The notes beneath the pieces were generated by a model, which had not been told where the DNA came from, made no database searches, and saw only the letters and a list, made by a program, of their open reading frames with translations. This document shows positions 54,675 through 62,661 of a stretch of DNA of 64,000 nucleotides, in pieces. The translations under genes and the position numbers were made by a program. Origin of the DNA: Saccharibacillus sp. JS10 (GTDB lineage Bacteria > Bacillota > Bacilli > Paenibacillales > Paenibacillaceae); contig NZ_JANFNS010000002.1 of the NCBI RefSeq assembly GCF_024436065.1, forward strand, positions 1-64,000. Direction: 5' to 3'. How positions within the stretch are numbered: the stretch's first letter is position 1; each line of letters starts with the position of its first letter.

Positions 54675-54722
54675 TTGAATTAAAAAAATCAACATGGTAG
54701 TATTTTTCTGTAAGCGATATCA
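54675..54722 (+). promoter_or_regulatory. promoter and LacI/CcpA-type operator of the epimerase-GH130 operon
   Basis: TTGAAT (54675-54680), 17 bases, TAGTAT (54698-54703), five bases, then TGTAAGCGATATCA (54709-54722). The last element matches the cre consensus TGWAANCGNTNWCA fully and is also a reasonable LacI-family operator. It overlaps the expected transcription start, so binding should repress. The same module recurs at 58520-58567. Confidence 0.82.
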
Positions 54723-54756
54723 AATGAACGTAGATGAAAGAGAAGGAGGGCTAATT

Positions 54757-55965
54757 ATTTCAAATAAGCCGTTTATCGAGAACGTGCAATCGGAATTAGA
54801 ACGTATTCTTGCTTATTGGAGCGAAAAAACGGTAGATCATGAACATGGCGGATTTTATGGAGCATTAGATGAGTATTCAGAAGTGGTTCCCAATGCCGCA
54901 AAAGGGCTTGTGCTCAATGCGCGTCTATTATGGACATTTTCCAGAGCCTATAGATTTGATCGGAATCCCAAATGGATAACGCTTGCGGAGCGAGCATGGC
55001 AGGTACTTGAACAACAATTTTCGGATCAAGAATACGGCGGCTACTATTGGATGCTGAATCATCTTGGAGAACCTGTGCATACCAAGAAGCAGACGTACGG
55101 ACAAGCTTTTGTTCTTTATGCTTTGGCTGAATATATACTCGCGACTGGCAACCAAAAGTTGCTGCCGAGACTTCAACAGATTTTTACGTTTGTTGAGCTG
55201 AGCTACGATCCGCTGAACAACGGGTATTACGAAGCGTTCACTCGTGAATGGGAAGCCGAGCAAGATTTGCGTCTAGGCAGTCACGATCTCAATGAAAAGA
55301 AATCGATGAATACGCATCTGCATATTTTGGAAGCGTATACGAATGCCTACCGCGTCTGGAAGTCCGATATTTTACGCCAACGTTTACAGAATTTGATCGT
55401 ACTGACTGCCGAGCGGATCGTAGATCATGATACCGGGCATTTTTTACTCTTTTTCGATGAATATTGGGCCGTGAAGTCGGACAAGATTTCGTACGGTCAC
55501 GATATTGAAGGCAGTTGGTTGTTGTACGAAGCTGCCGAAGTGCTTGGCGATGCCGAGGTTTTGGAAAAAATCAGACCGATTACGCTGGCTATGGCAGATG
55601 CTGTGCTTGCGGAAGGCATAGATCAAGACGGCGGCTTGTGGAATGAAGCAGATGCGACGGGGCTGATCGACCGGGACAAAGATTGGTGGCCTCAAGCGGA
55701 AGCGGCGGTCGGATTTATCAATGCTTGGCAGATTACAGGCGATCAGAAGTATTACGCAGCCGCCGAAAAAAGTTGGAACTTTATCGAAAACCATATGCTA
55801 GACCGGGAGCATGGCGAATGGTTTTGGAAAGTTAGCGAGACCGGTATTCCTTATCCGGAGCCGAAGGTGAGCGAATGGAAATGTCCGTACCACAACGGGC
55901 GAGCTTGTTTTGAACTACTAGAGCGAATGAAAGTAGAGGTCGAACATAATGGATCGCAATTTTAA
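54757..55965 (+). CDS. cellobiose 2-epimerase / N-acylglucosamine 2-epimerase family enzyme, probable AUU start
   Basis: About 402 residues, an (alpha/alpha)6-barrel epimerase. Family motifs are [41 protein letters not shown] and [12 protein letters not shown], with the catalytic histidines in the second and third. With GH130 neighbours it should convert beta-1,4-mannobiose to mannosyl-glucose. The only good ribosome binding site, AAGGAGGG (54743-54750), points to ATT at 54757 (or 54754). ATG 54724 has no such site and would leave a leader of about 14 bases, and ATG 54694 lies upstream of the transcription start. The end overlaps the next gene by 17 bases. Confidence 0.85.
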   Translation: MSNKPFIENVQSELERILAYWSEKTVDHEHGGFYGALDEYSEVVPNAAKGLVLNARLLWTFSRAYRFDRNPKWITLAERAWQVLEQQFSDQEYGGYYWMLNHLGEPVHTKKQTYGQAFVLYALAEYILATGNQKLLPRLQQIFTFVELSYDPLNNGYYEAFTREWEAEQDLRLGSHDLNEKKSMNTHLHILEAYTNAYRVWKSDILRQRLQNLIVLTAERIVDHDTGHFLLFFDEYWAVKSDKISYGHDIEGSWLLYEAAEVLGDAEVLEKIRPITLAMADAVLAEGIDQDGGLWNEADATGLIDRDKDWWPQAEAAVGFINAWQITGDQKYYAAAEKSWNFIENHMLDREHGEWFWKVSETGIPYPEPKVSEWKCPYHNGRACFELLERMKVEVEHNGSQF

Positions 55966-57145
55966 TACACGGTATGAGCAGATGAAGACGCGCTACGAAG
56001 AAGTAGTGGGTCGCAAAAACATTCCTTTGTTTTCCGAAAACGGTATCTATCAACGTTATGAGTATCCGGTGCTCACGAATGCGCATATCCCGCTGACTTG
56101 GAAGTATGATCTCAACCCGGAAACCAACCCTTATTTTATGGAGCGTTTGGGCGTGAACTGTGTGTTCAATCCCGGGGCGCTTTATTTGGACGGCAAGTTT
56201 TATCTGGTGGCACGGGTCGAAGGCGCCGACCGCAAATCGTTTTTTGCTCTTGCGGAAAGCGATAACGGCGTCGATGGATTTACGTTTTGGGATTTTCCTA
56301 TCACGTTGCCTGAGACGGCTGATCCTGATATTAACGTATACGATATGCGATTGGTTAAGCACGAAGACGACTATATCTATGGGCTTTTTTGCACGGAACG
56401 CAAAGACCCCGAAGCTCCCGCAGGCGATCTCTCCAGTGCCATCGCGCAATGCGGCATTGTACGGACAACCGATCTGAAGACGTGGGAAAGATTGCCCGAT
56501 TTACAAACGAAGTCTGCTCAGCAGCGCAATGTCGTGTTGCATCCAGAATTCGTAGACGGCAAGTATGCTTTTTACACACGTCCGCAAGATGGATTTATTA
56601 ACACGGGATCAGGCGGAGGGATCGGTTGGGGATTATCCGAATTGATGGAGCCGGCTGTGATCGAAGAAGAAATCATTATCGACGAACGTGCGTATCACAC
56701 CATCAAAGAAGTGAAAAACGGGCAAGGCCCCGCACCGATCAAAACGTCTGACGGCTGGCTGCATATCGCGCACGGCGTACGGAATACAGCGGCGGGACTG
56801 CGGTATGTGCTGTACGCCTTTATGACGGATCTACACAAACCGTGGATACAAACACACACTCCGGGCGGGCATCTGATTGCTCCCGAAGGCGAAGAACGAG
56901 TAGGCGATGTATCGAATGTGGTGTTCAGCAATGGCATGATCGCGGCCGGCGACGGAAAATTGTTCATTTATTACGCTTCTTCGGATACACGCTGTCATGT
57001 GGCGACGACGACAATCGATCAGTTAGTGGATTATGTCAAAAACACACCGGAAGATGCAGGACGTTCTTATGCGTGTGTGCAGCAGCGAAGTACGTTGATC
57101 GAAAATAATTTAAGTTATCTTGCGAATAAAAACCATAAACAATAA
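55949..57145 (+). CDS. GH130 glycoside phosphorylase, probable 4-O-beta-mannosyl-glucose phosphorylase
   Basis: A 398-residue five-bladed beta-propeller enzyme of family GH130. [38 protein letters not shown] and [21 protein letters not shown] (catalytic Asp) are those of the mannosylglucose phosphorylase subgroup. It splits mannosyl-glucose with phosphate into mannose-1-phosphate and glucose. It overlaps the epimerase gene by 17 bases, which fits coupled production of both enzymes. There is no signal peptide; it acts in the cytosol. Confidence 0.87.
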   Translation: MDRNFNTRYEQMKTRYEEVVGRKNIPLFSENGIYQRYEYPVLTNAHIPLTWKYDLNPETNPYFMERLGVNCVFNPGALYLDGKFYLVARVEGADRKSFFALAESDNGVDGFTFWDFPITLPETADPDINVYDMRLVKHEDDYIYGLFCTERKDPEAPAGDLSSAIAQCGIVRTTDLKTWERLPDLQTKSAQQRNVVLHPEFVDGKYAFYTRPQDGFINTGSGGGIGWGLSELMEPAVIEEEIIIDERAYHTIKEVKNGQGPAPIKTSDGWLHIAHGVRNTAAGLRYVLYAFMTDLHKPWIQTHTPGGHLIAPEGEERVGDVSNVVFSNGMIAAGDGKLFIYYASSDTRCHVATTTIDQLVDYVKNTPEDAGRSYACVQQRSTLIENNLSYLANKNHKQ

Positions 57146-57162
57146 GGAGGGTTACGACACTT

Positions 57163-58380
57163 ATGCAATTTCGATATCTCGATCATCCGGTACTGGAACC
57201 TGTAGCCGGATGCGACTGGGCAGACAAAATGGTGTTAAATCCCGCGATTGTCAAAGATCCGAGTTCCGATACAATCCATATGCTATTCCGCGCGACAGGG
57301 CCGTGGCATCAGAAACGCCGTGAAGGTTGCCATGATCCGTACCCGATCTTTTTGGGATATGCCAAAAGCGAAGATAACGGTCATACATGGGATGCGGATT
57401 TTTCTCGTCCCGCGTTAGCTCCGGCGATGGGGTATGAAGAAGACGAACTATATACGACAGATATTCACGGAAACCGCGTCCGTAACTATGCGAACGGTTG
57501 TATCGAAGATCCGCGGATTTTTCCGATTGAAGACGAGCTATATATGACCGTAGCTTGTCGGCCTTTCTCGCCGGGGCCTTATTGGCTAAGCGATCAAGAT
57601 CCGCCTGTAGAGACGCGCTTCGAATACGTACCAGAATGGATTTTTGAACAGAGCGACGAAGATCCTTTTATCAAAACGAGCCGTGAGAACGATACCGTTA
57701 CCGTGCTGTATAAGCTTGATCTGGACGAACTGAAAGCAGGGCGTTACGAGAGTGCTTTTCATTATATGGGACCTTTGACCGAAGGGCATGTGAGCGATAA
57801 CCGCGACGTCTTTCTGTTCCCAAAACGGATGCTTGTCGACGGTGCGGAACGTTACGTGATGCTGCATCGTCCGATGAACGTAGAGCCTTTTCCGGATGGA
57901 GATTTAGCGGGCAAACCTTCGATTTATATCGCTTATGCCGATCAGATCGAAGATTTCGCATCGCCGCGTGCCGTCCACAAATTGTTGGCAGCACCTTTGT
58001 TCCATTGGGAAGATAACCGTATTGGTGCAAGCTGGCCTCCGCTAGATCTAGGCGATGGAGAATGGTTAGTGTCTTATCATGGCAAAAAAAACGTAGAGTT
58101 TGGCTATACGCAGTCTTTTTTGATCGTGCGTGAACAAGACGATGAATTACCCGTTGTCGTGAACCGCTGCCCGGATCGCCTGATGTATGCAGAGCGCGAT
58201 TGGGAAATGCCGTCCGATTATCCGACTCCGTGTCTGTTCACGACAGGCGGCATTGTACAAGGCGAAGATCTGATTATGTCCTACGGAGCTGCCGATCAGA
58301 AAGTCGGTATTTCGTGGGTAAACTTTAACGATCTTGTTGCACATGTACGTCAATATGATGCTTTTGGGAAACTGTTATAA
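57163..58380 (+). CDS. second GH130 family glycoside phosphorylase
   Basis: A 405-residue GH130-like enzyme, clearly different from its neighbour. GH130 marks are NPAIVKDP, LFRATGP, the NGCIEDPRIF element, LHRPMNVEPFP and SYHGKKNVEFGYTQSFLIV. It probably attacks longer beta-1,4-mannooligosaccharides or another beta-mannoside by phosphorolysis; the subgroup is uncertain. AAGGAGGG precedes the ATG, 17 bases after the first GH130 gene. A terminator follows. Confidence 0.82.
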   Translation: MQFRYLDHPVLEPVAGCDWADKMVLNPAIVKDPSSDTIHMLFRATGPWHQKRREGCHDPYPIFLGYAKSEDNGHTWDADFSRPALAPAMGYEEDELYTTDIHGNRVRNYANGCIEDPRIFPIEDELYMTVACRPFSPGPYWLSDQDPPVETRFEYVPEWIFEQSDEDPFIKTSRENDTVTVLYKLDLDELKAGRYESAFHYMGPLTEGHVSDNRDVFLFPKRMLVDGAERYVMLHRPMNVEPFPDGDLAGKPSIYIAYADQIEDFASPRAVHKLLAAPLFHWEDNRIGASWPPLDLGDGEWLVSYHGKKNVEFGYTQSFLIVREQDDELPVVVNRCPDRLMYAERDWEMPSDYPTPCLFTTGGIVQGEDLIMSYGAADQKVGISWVNFNDLVAHVRQYDAFGKLL

Positions 58381-58407
58381 ATTTTTATTTACACTAAATT
58401 TCATGCT

Positions 58408-58440
58408 AAAACCGAACTCAGTGGGAGTTCGGTTTTTTTA
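58408..58440 (+). terminator. terminator after the GH130 genes
   Basis: AAAACCGAACTC and GAGTTCGGTTTT form a perfect 12-bp stem with a 5-base loop, followed by T. Confidence 0.93.
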
Positions 58441-58519
58441 CGTCTAGTCACAATAAATTAAATTTTTAAACGAATAATATTTTGTTTCAATATAAAGTTT
58501 AATTAAATAAACTTATTTG

Positions 58520-58567
58520 TTGAATTAAACATTTCCTTATGTTAAACTCGTTTTGTAAGCGATACCA
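58520..58567 (+). promoter_or_regulatory. promoter and operator of the sugar ABC transporter operon
   Basis: TTGAAT (58520-58525), 17 bases, TAAACT (58543-58548), five bases, then TGTAAGCGATACCA (58554-58567). Every spacing equals that of the module at 54675-54722, and the operators differ by one base. The two units should be switched together. Confidence 0.82.
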
Positions 58568-58709
58568 CTTCTATTTGAGCAAACTTCAAGGGTCTATTTT
58601 CAAAAAGAAAACGAAAGGTGGTAAGTGGATGTAATTCAACTTATTGCGCAAATCAGTAAAGAAACCGGCAAAGCAAATCGTACGCTGGTTTGAAACAGGA
58701 GGTAGTGCC

Positions 58710-59594
58710 TTGAGTGGCTCGTACAAGAGACAAAGAGTAATCATTCTTATTGCATTTTTGGCTATTCCGCTACTATTACTCGGGACGTTCTCTTACTATC
58801 CGGCGGCTAAGCTGCTTTACCTTAGTTTTACCGATTGGGACGGGATCAGTTCGACTGTTGAGTTTTTAGGATTAGACAATTATCGAGAAATCTTTTCGAA
58901 CCCTGATCTATTCGGTGTATTTTTGCATCAGATTCCTTATGTACTAGGCGGCATTTTGCAAAATATTATCGCGATCACGTTTGCGGTCATTTTGAACTCC
59001 AGAATCAAAGGACGCAACTTGTTCCGGGTGTTGTTGTTCGTACCGTACATCATGAACGGCGTAGCGGTCGCTTTTATGTTCCAGTATGTATTCGATACGA
59101 ACAACGGCTCATTGAATGCGCTGCTTGGCAACTTGGGTCTGTACAACCTACAGCAAAGTTGGCTAGGTGAGACTTCGCTCGTAAACTTCTCGCTGGCGTC
59201 GGTCAGTATGTGGCGTTATGTCGGCTACACGATGATTATCTATCTCGGAGCTTTGCAATCGATTCCCGGCGATATGTACGAAGCCGCGACGATCGACGGA
59301 GCGAATCGCTTCCAGTCGTTCTGGCATTTGACGCTACCGAGTCTGAGCAACGTGATTCAACTCAATATGTTCCTTACGCTCAGCGGAGCTTTGGCGGTCT
59401 TCGATCTTCCGTTCGTACTGACCAAAGGCGGCCCGGCTGGAGCGAGTGAAACTTTCTTGCTCAAAACAACCGAAACCGCATTTACGTTCAACAATTACGG
59501 ATTAGCGTCCGCGATGAGTATCGTATTGCTAGGTTTGACGATTGTGATTTTGCTCGTACAGAATCTAGTGCTTCGGCGCAGAGGGAGGGACTAA
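58710..59594 (+). CDS. ABC transporter permease (MalF type), mannooligosaccharide uptake
   Basis: A 294-residue permease with about six membrane helices and the EAA loop DMYEAATIDGANRFQSFWHLTLPSL. The TTG at 58710 is chosen because CAGGAGGT (58696-58703) lies 6 bases upstream; an in-frame TTG at 58644 has no such site, and the residues it would add are not membrane-like. A 22-codon frame (58625-58693) ends just before this ribosome binding site. It is the first gene of the importer; the substrate is inferred from the adjacent phosphorylases. Confidence 0.86.
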   Translation: MSGSYKRQRVIILIAFLAIPLLLLGTFSYYPAAKLLYLSFTDWDGISSTVEFLGLDNYREIFSNPDLFGVFLHQIPYVLGGILQNIIAITFAVILNSRIKGRNLFRVLLFVPYIMNGVAVAFMFQYVFDTNNGSLNALLGNLGLYNLQQSWLGETSLVNFSLASVSMWRYVGYTMIIYLGALQSIPGDMYEAATIDGANRFQSFWHLTLPSLSNVIQLNMFLTLSGALAVFDLPFVLTKGGPAGASETFLLKTTETAFTFNNYGLASAMSIVLLGLTIVILLVQNLVLRRRGRD

Positions 59595-59597
59595 AAA

Positions 59598-60425
59598 ATG
59601 AAGAAGAAATGGGATTTACTTCAGGTCATCAAATACGTTTTGCTCGCAATTGCGAGTCTGGTCGTACTGTTCCCTCCCTATGTGGTCGTGCTCAATGCGT
59701 TCAAATCAACCGACGAAAACTCAAGCCCTTTTGCGCTGCCGGCAAGCTTTTTGAACTTTGAAAATTTCCGTATCGTATTTGAAAAAGCGCATATTCTTCA
59801 AGCATTCGGGAATACGTTTCTCGTGATCGGAGTATCGCTGATCGGAAATATCGTGTTCGGCACGATGGTGTCTTACGCAATCGGGAGAATTCCTTTTCGA
59901 GGGAAACGCCTAATAATGGCTCTATTCTTGATCGCGAGTATCATCCCTACGATTACGACGCAGGTCGTGATTTTCTCGCTCATTCAGTCGCTTGGATTGT
60001 TCAATACGTTAATGGCGCCTATCGTTCTTTTCGTCGGAGCGGACGTGCTTCAGATCGTGATCTATATGCAATTTATTCGCAACATTCCGTATGAGCTGGA
60101 CGAAAGCGCCATGATCGACGGGGCAAGCCTGCTGCGGATTTACCGCTCGATCATTTTGCCGTTACTCGGTCCGGCGACGGTCACCCTTGTCATTTTAAAA
60201 ACGATCAATATCTATAACGAGCTATACATTCCGTTCCTTTATATGCCCAAGCAGAACTTAGTCATGGTCTCGACGTCGATCATGCGCTTTGCAAGTAACA
60301 ACCAAGCTCAATGGGGATACATTTGCGCAACGATCTTAATCATCATGATTCCTACCGTGCTGCTGTATTTGTTCCTTCAACGATATATTTTTGCGGGCGT
60401 CACGAATGGCGCGGTCAAAGGCTAG
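59598..60425 (+). CDS. ABC transporter permease (MalG type), mannooligosaccharide uptake
   Basis: A 275-residue permease with about six membrane helices and an EAA loop (YELDESAMIDGASLLRIYRSIILPL) for the ATPase. GAGGGAGGG lies in the end of the first permease gene, 3 bases after whose stop this gene begins. The ATPase gene is missing, as in many Gram-positive sugar importers that share an MsmX-type ATPase. Confidence 0.89.
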   Translation: MKKKWDLLQVIKYVLLAIASLVVLFPPYVVVLNAFKSTDENSSPFALPASFLNFENFRIVFEKAHILQAFGNTFLVIGVSLIGNIVFGTMVSYAIGRIPFRGKRLIMALFLIASIIPTITTQVVIFSLIQSLGLFNTLMAPIVLFVGADVLQIVIYMQFIRNIPYELDESAMIDGASLLRIYRSIILPLLGPATVTLVILKTINIYNELYIPFLYMPKQNLVMVSTSIMRFASNNQAQWGYICATILIIMIPTVLLYLFLQRYIFAGVTNGAVKG

Positions 60426-60457
60426 ACGAATAGGGGACTTAAATTTAAGGAGGATAA

Positions 60458-61744
60458 ATGATGAAAAAAGTGACAGGGTATATGCTTGGAATGCTGATGG
60501 GAGTCTCACTGCTGGCAGGATGCGGCGGTAAAACAGATTCGGCTGACGCGCCGGCGCAAGGCGGAACGAATGCAAGCGCGAACGGAGGCGAGATTATCGG
60601 TACGATCACGTTCTTGACCAACCGTACCGATATGGTAGGCGAAGTGTACGACGATTACGCAAAACGTTTTAAAGAAAAATATCCGAATGCCGAAGTGCAG
60701 TTTGAAGCGATCACAGATTTGGATAAAACGACTAAGATTCGGATGTCTTCAGGCGATTACCCGGACGTTGTATTGATCCCGACGATTCCAAACTCCGATC
60801 TGCCGAAATATTTTGCTCCTTTGGATGATTTGGGGCTTGCCGATTCGATTTATTTCAAAGAGTTCAAATCTTACGAAGATAAACTGTACGGGATTTCGGT
60901 AGGCGCCACGACAACCGGCATCATCTATAACAAACAAGCATTTAAAGACGCGGGTATTACAGAAGTTCCGCGTACGTTGGACGAATTTTATGCGGCATCC
61001 AAAAAGTTGAAAGACAAAGGCATCGTGCCGCTGGCTTCTAACTTTAAAGACCAATGGCCGCTGTATCCGTGGTCTTCGGAAGTGCCGACAGCGATCGCGA
61101 ACGACGCGCAGTTGAACAATAAGCGCAGCGAGACGGACACACCTTACACGATGGATAATGCTTACGGTCAAGCGATGTCGATCATCCGCGAGATGAATCA
61201 ACAAGGGTATCTGGAACCGGATATCAATTCGACCAACTGGGAACAGTCCAAAAAAGATATCGCGACCGGTAAGTTTGCGATGGCGATGCTGGGCAACTGG
61301 GCGATTCCTCAGGTGATCGACAGCGGTACGGAGTCGGACAATATCGGATTTTTCCCGCTTCCTTACGATAACTCCGGCAAAACCAATGTTACGCTGGCTC
61401 CTGACTGGGCATATGGCGTAAACAAAAATAGCGAGAATATTGCTACGGCTAAAGCTTTTGTGAAATGGATGCTGGAAGATTCGGGGTTCGATGAATATGC
61501 GGGCTTTATCCCTGTGTTGAAAGATAAAAAGCCTGCGGTAGATCAACTCAACGAATTCAACAGTTATGAGCCTGTCTATATCGAAGCTGCGGCAGATGAT
61601 CCGAAAACTACAGATATCGTGAATAAAGCTCAAATTACAAAAGAAGCTTTGGTGCAAGAGTTTGTGCTTGCGTCCAATCCGCAAAGTGTATTGGACAAAT
61701 ACAACAAAGCTTGGGCTAAGGCGAGAAAAGATGTTATGAAGTAA
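60458..61744 (+). CDS. ABC transporter sugar-binding lipoprotein
   Basis: A 428-residue lipoprotein with signal peptide and lipobox LLAGC (Cys about 22), a Gly/Ala linker and a type I sugar-binding fold: TITFLTNRTDMVGEVYDDYAKRFKEKYP, GIIYNKQAFKDAGI, KFAMAMLGNWAIPQ and APDWAYGVNKNSEN. TAAGGAGG lies 5 bases before the ATG. It is the extracytoplasmic receptor of the importer; the ligand is probably a mannooligosaccharide, judged from the locus. Confidence 0.88.
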   Translation: MMKKVTGYMLGMLMGVSLLAGCGGKTDSADAPAQGGTNASANGGEIIGTITFLTNRTDMVGEVYDDYAKRFKEKYPNAEVQFEAITDLDKTTKIRMSSGDYPDVVLIPTIPNSDLPKYFAPLDDLGLADSIYFKEFKSYEDKLYGISVGATTTGIIYNKQAFKDAGITEVPRTLDEFYAASKKLKDKGIVPLASNFKDQWPLYPWSSEVPTAIANDAQLNNKRSETDTPYTMDNAYGQAMSIIREMNQQGYLEPDINSTNWEQSKKDIATGKFAMAMLGNWAIPQVIDSGTESDNIGFFPLPYDNSGKTNVTLAPDWAYGVNKNSENIATAKAFVKWMLEDSGFDEYAGFIPVLKDKKPAVDQLNEFNSYEPVYIEAAADDPKTTDIVNKAQITKEALVQEFVLASNPQSVLDKYNKAWAKARKDVMK

Positions 61745-61764
61745 AAGTTATCGGGGTGGAGATA

Positions 61765-61910
61765 GAAAGCAAGCAGCCTTCGAGGGGAATTCGTTTCGGT
61801 CGCTTGTTGAAATCGGGAAAAGAGATTTAAATTTTCAGTTGTATTTTCCCAATTTCAAAGGCGAACATTCCATTCCTTCAATGAATTCACCTCTCCGTCT
61901 CCTTGCTTTC
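61765..61910 (+). repeat. dispersed nested-stem repeat, copy D
   Basis: Close to copy C. Outer stem GAAAGCAAG (61765-61773) with CTTGCTTTC (61902-61910). Conserved arm TTTCGGTCGCTTGTT (61794-61808). Inner stem GAAATCGGGAAAA (61809-61821) with TTTTCCCAATTTC (61844-61856). Conserved arm AATTTCAAAGGCGA (61851-61864). The outer stem differs from copy C but is still paired. It lies between convergent coding units. Confidence 0.86.
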
Positions 61911-61930
61911 AGTTAGGTTAGAGTTTTAAC

Positions 61931-61971
61931 AAAAAACCACCCAAGCGTTTATCCGCTTGGGTGGTTTTTTT
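61931..61971. terminator. bidirectional terminator after the sugar transporter operon
   Basis: AAAAAACCACCCAAGCG and CGCTTGGGTGGTTTTTT form a perfect 17-bp stem with a 6-base loop, with A-run and T-run ends. Confidence 0.94.
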
Positions 61972-61988
61972 GTTCTTTTGCTTTGAAA

Positions 61989-62521
61989 TCAATCGAGGTT
62001 TACATCAAAACTAGCGGACTCAATAGGAGTCAAAGTCTCTCCGTCTTTTTTGACTAAAGAGACGGTGACCGTGATTGATTTTTGATGATCTAGATCTACA
62101 TCGATCGATCTTCGTTGAAACTCGTCGAATACTCCGGTTGTTTTGGTGAACGTATTGGTTTCGAATAATTTTCCGTCTGGAGTTTTTATAATCACATGAA
62201 AGATTTGATCTGGAATCTGTTTAATCGGATCAGTATGGTATTTTTGTTTGTTATACGAGAGTCCAAACTGAACCTTTTTAGATCGCGTTAGATAGTAGAC
62301 AGGCGTGATCTTCACATCGGGATTGGACAAAGTCTGATGATCTTCAGTAAGTTGTATCACTTCTTCTTGCGAGTAAGGGCTGTCCCATTGTAATTATTTA
62401 CTCCGTTGCTAGCCACTACAGTGTTAGCCATATCTAAAGCAGAAGAACGTGTAGTATGACTCCATCGAGGAGCTTGATAACCTGTTGAAGAATTGTAAGT
62501 CCAGCCTAAAGTGATTCTGCT
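61989..62521 (-). pseudogene. decayed gene of unknown function (frameshifted)
   Basis: On the minus strand one frame reads SRITLGWTYNSSTGYQ... to VASNGVNNYNGTA and then stops at 62357. Around 62385 another frame takes over with WDSPYSQEEVIQL and continues to the stop at 61989 (123 residues from GTG 62360, no ribosome binding site). Removing the shift of one base would join them into one protein of at least 175 residues. Further upstream an in-frame MKLLFGFGLRL, signal-peptide-like, is followed by two stop codons. This pattern suggests a small exported protein gene decaying by frameshift and nonsense changes. I do not recognise the family. Confidence 0.5.
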
Positions 62522-62661
62522 TCACTTTTATAGACGCAAGCCAAAACCAAAAAGTAGTTTCATTCTTGCAATCAAGATTATTCAGCCACAATCGCCTCCA
62601 ACAATGCTATCATTTGAATCATTAATAGGCTTGGCTCTTAACGATAGGAGTGAGTGGTTTG

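Noticed and set aside
54694-54756. Upstream ATG codons (54694, 54724) as starts of the epimerase gene
   Set aside because: ATG 54694 lies upstream of the expected transcription start and inside the promoter spacer; ATG 54724 has no ribosome binding site and would follow a leader of about 14 bases. ATG 54724 is not fully excluded.
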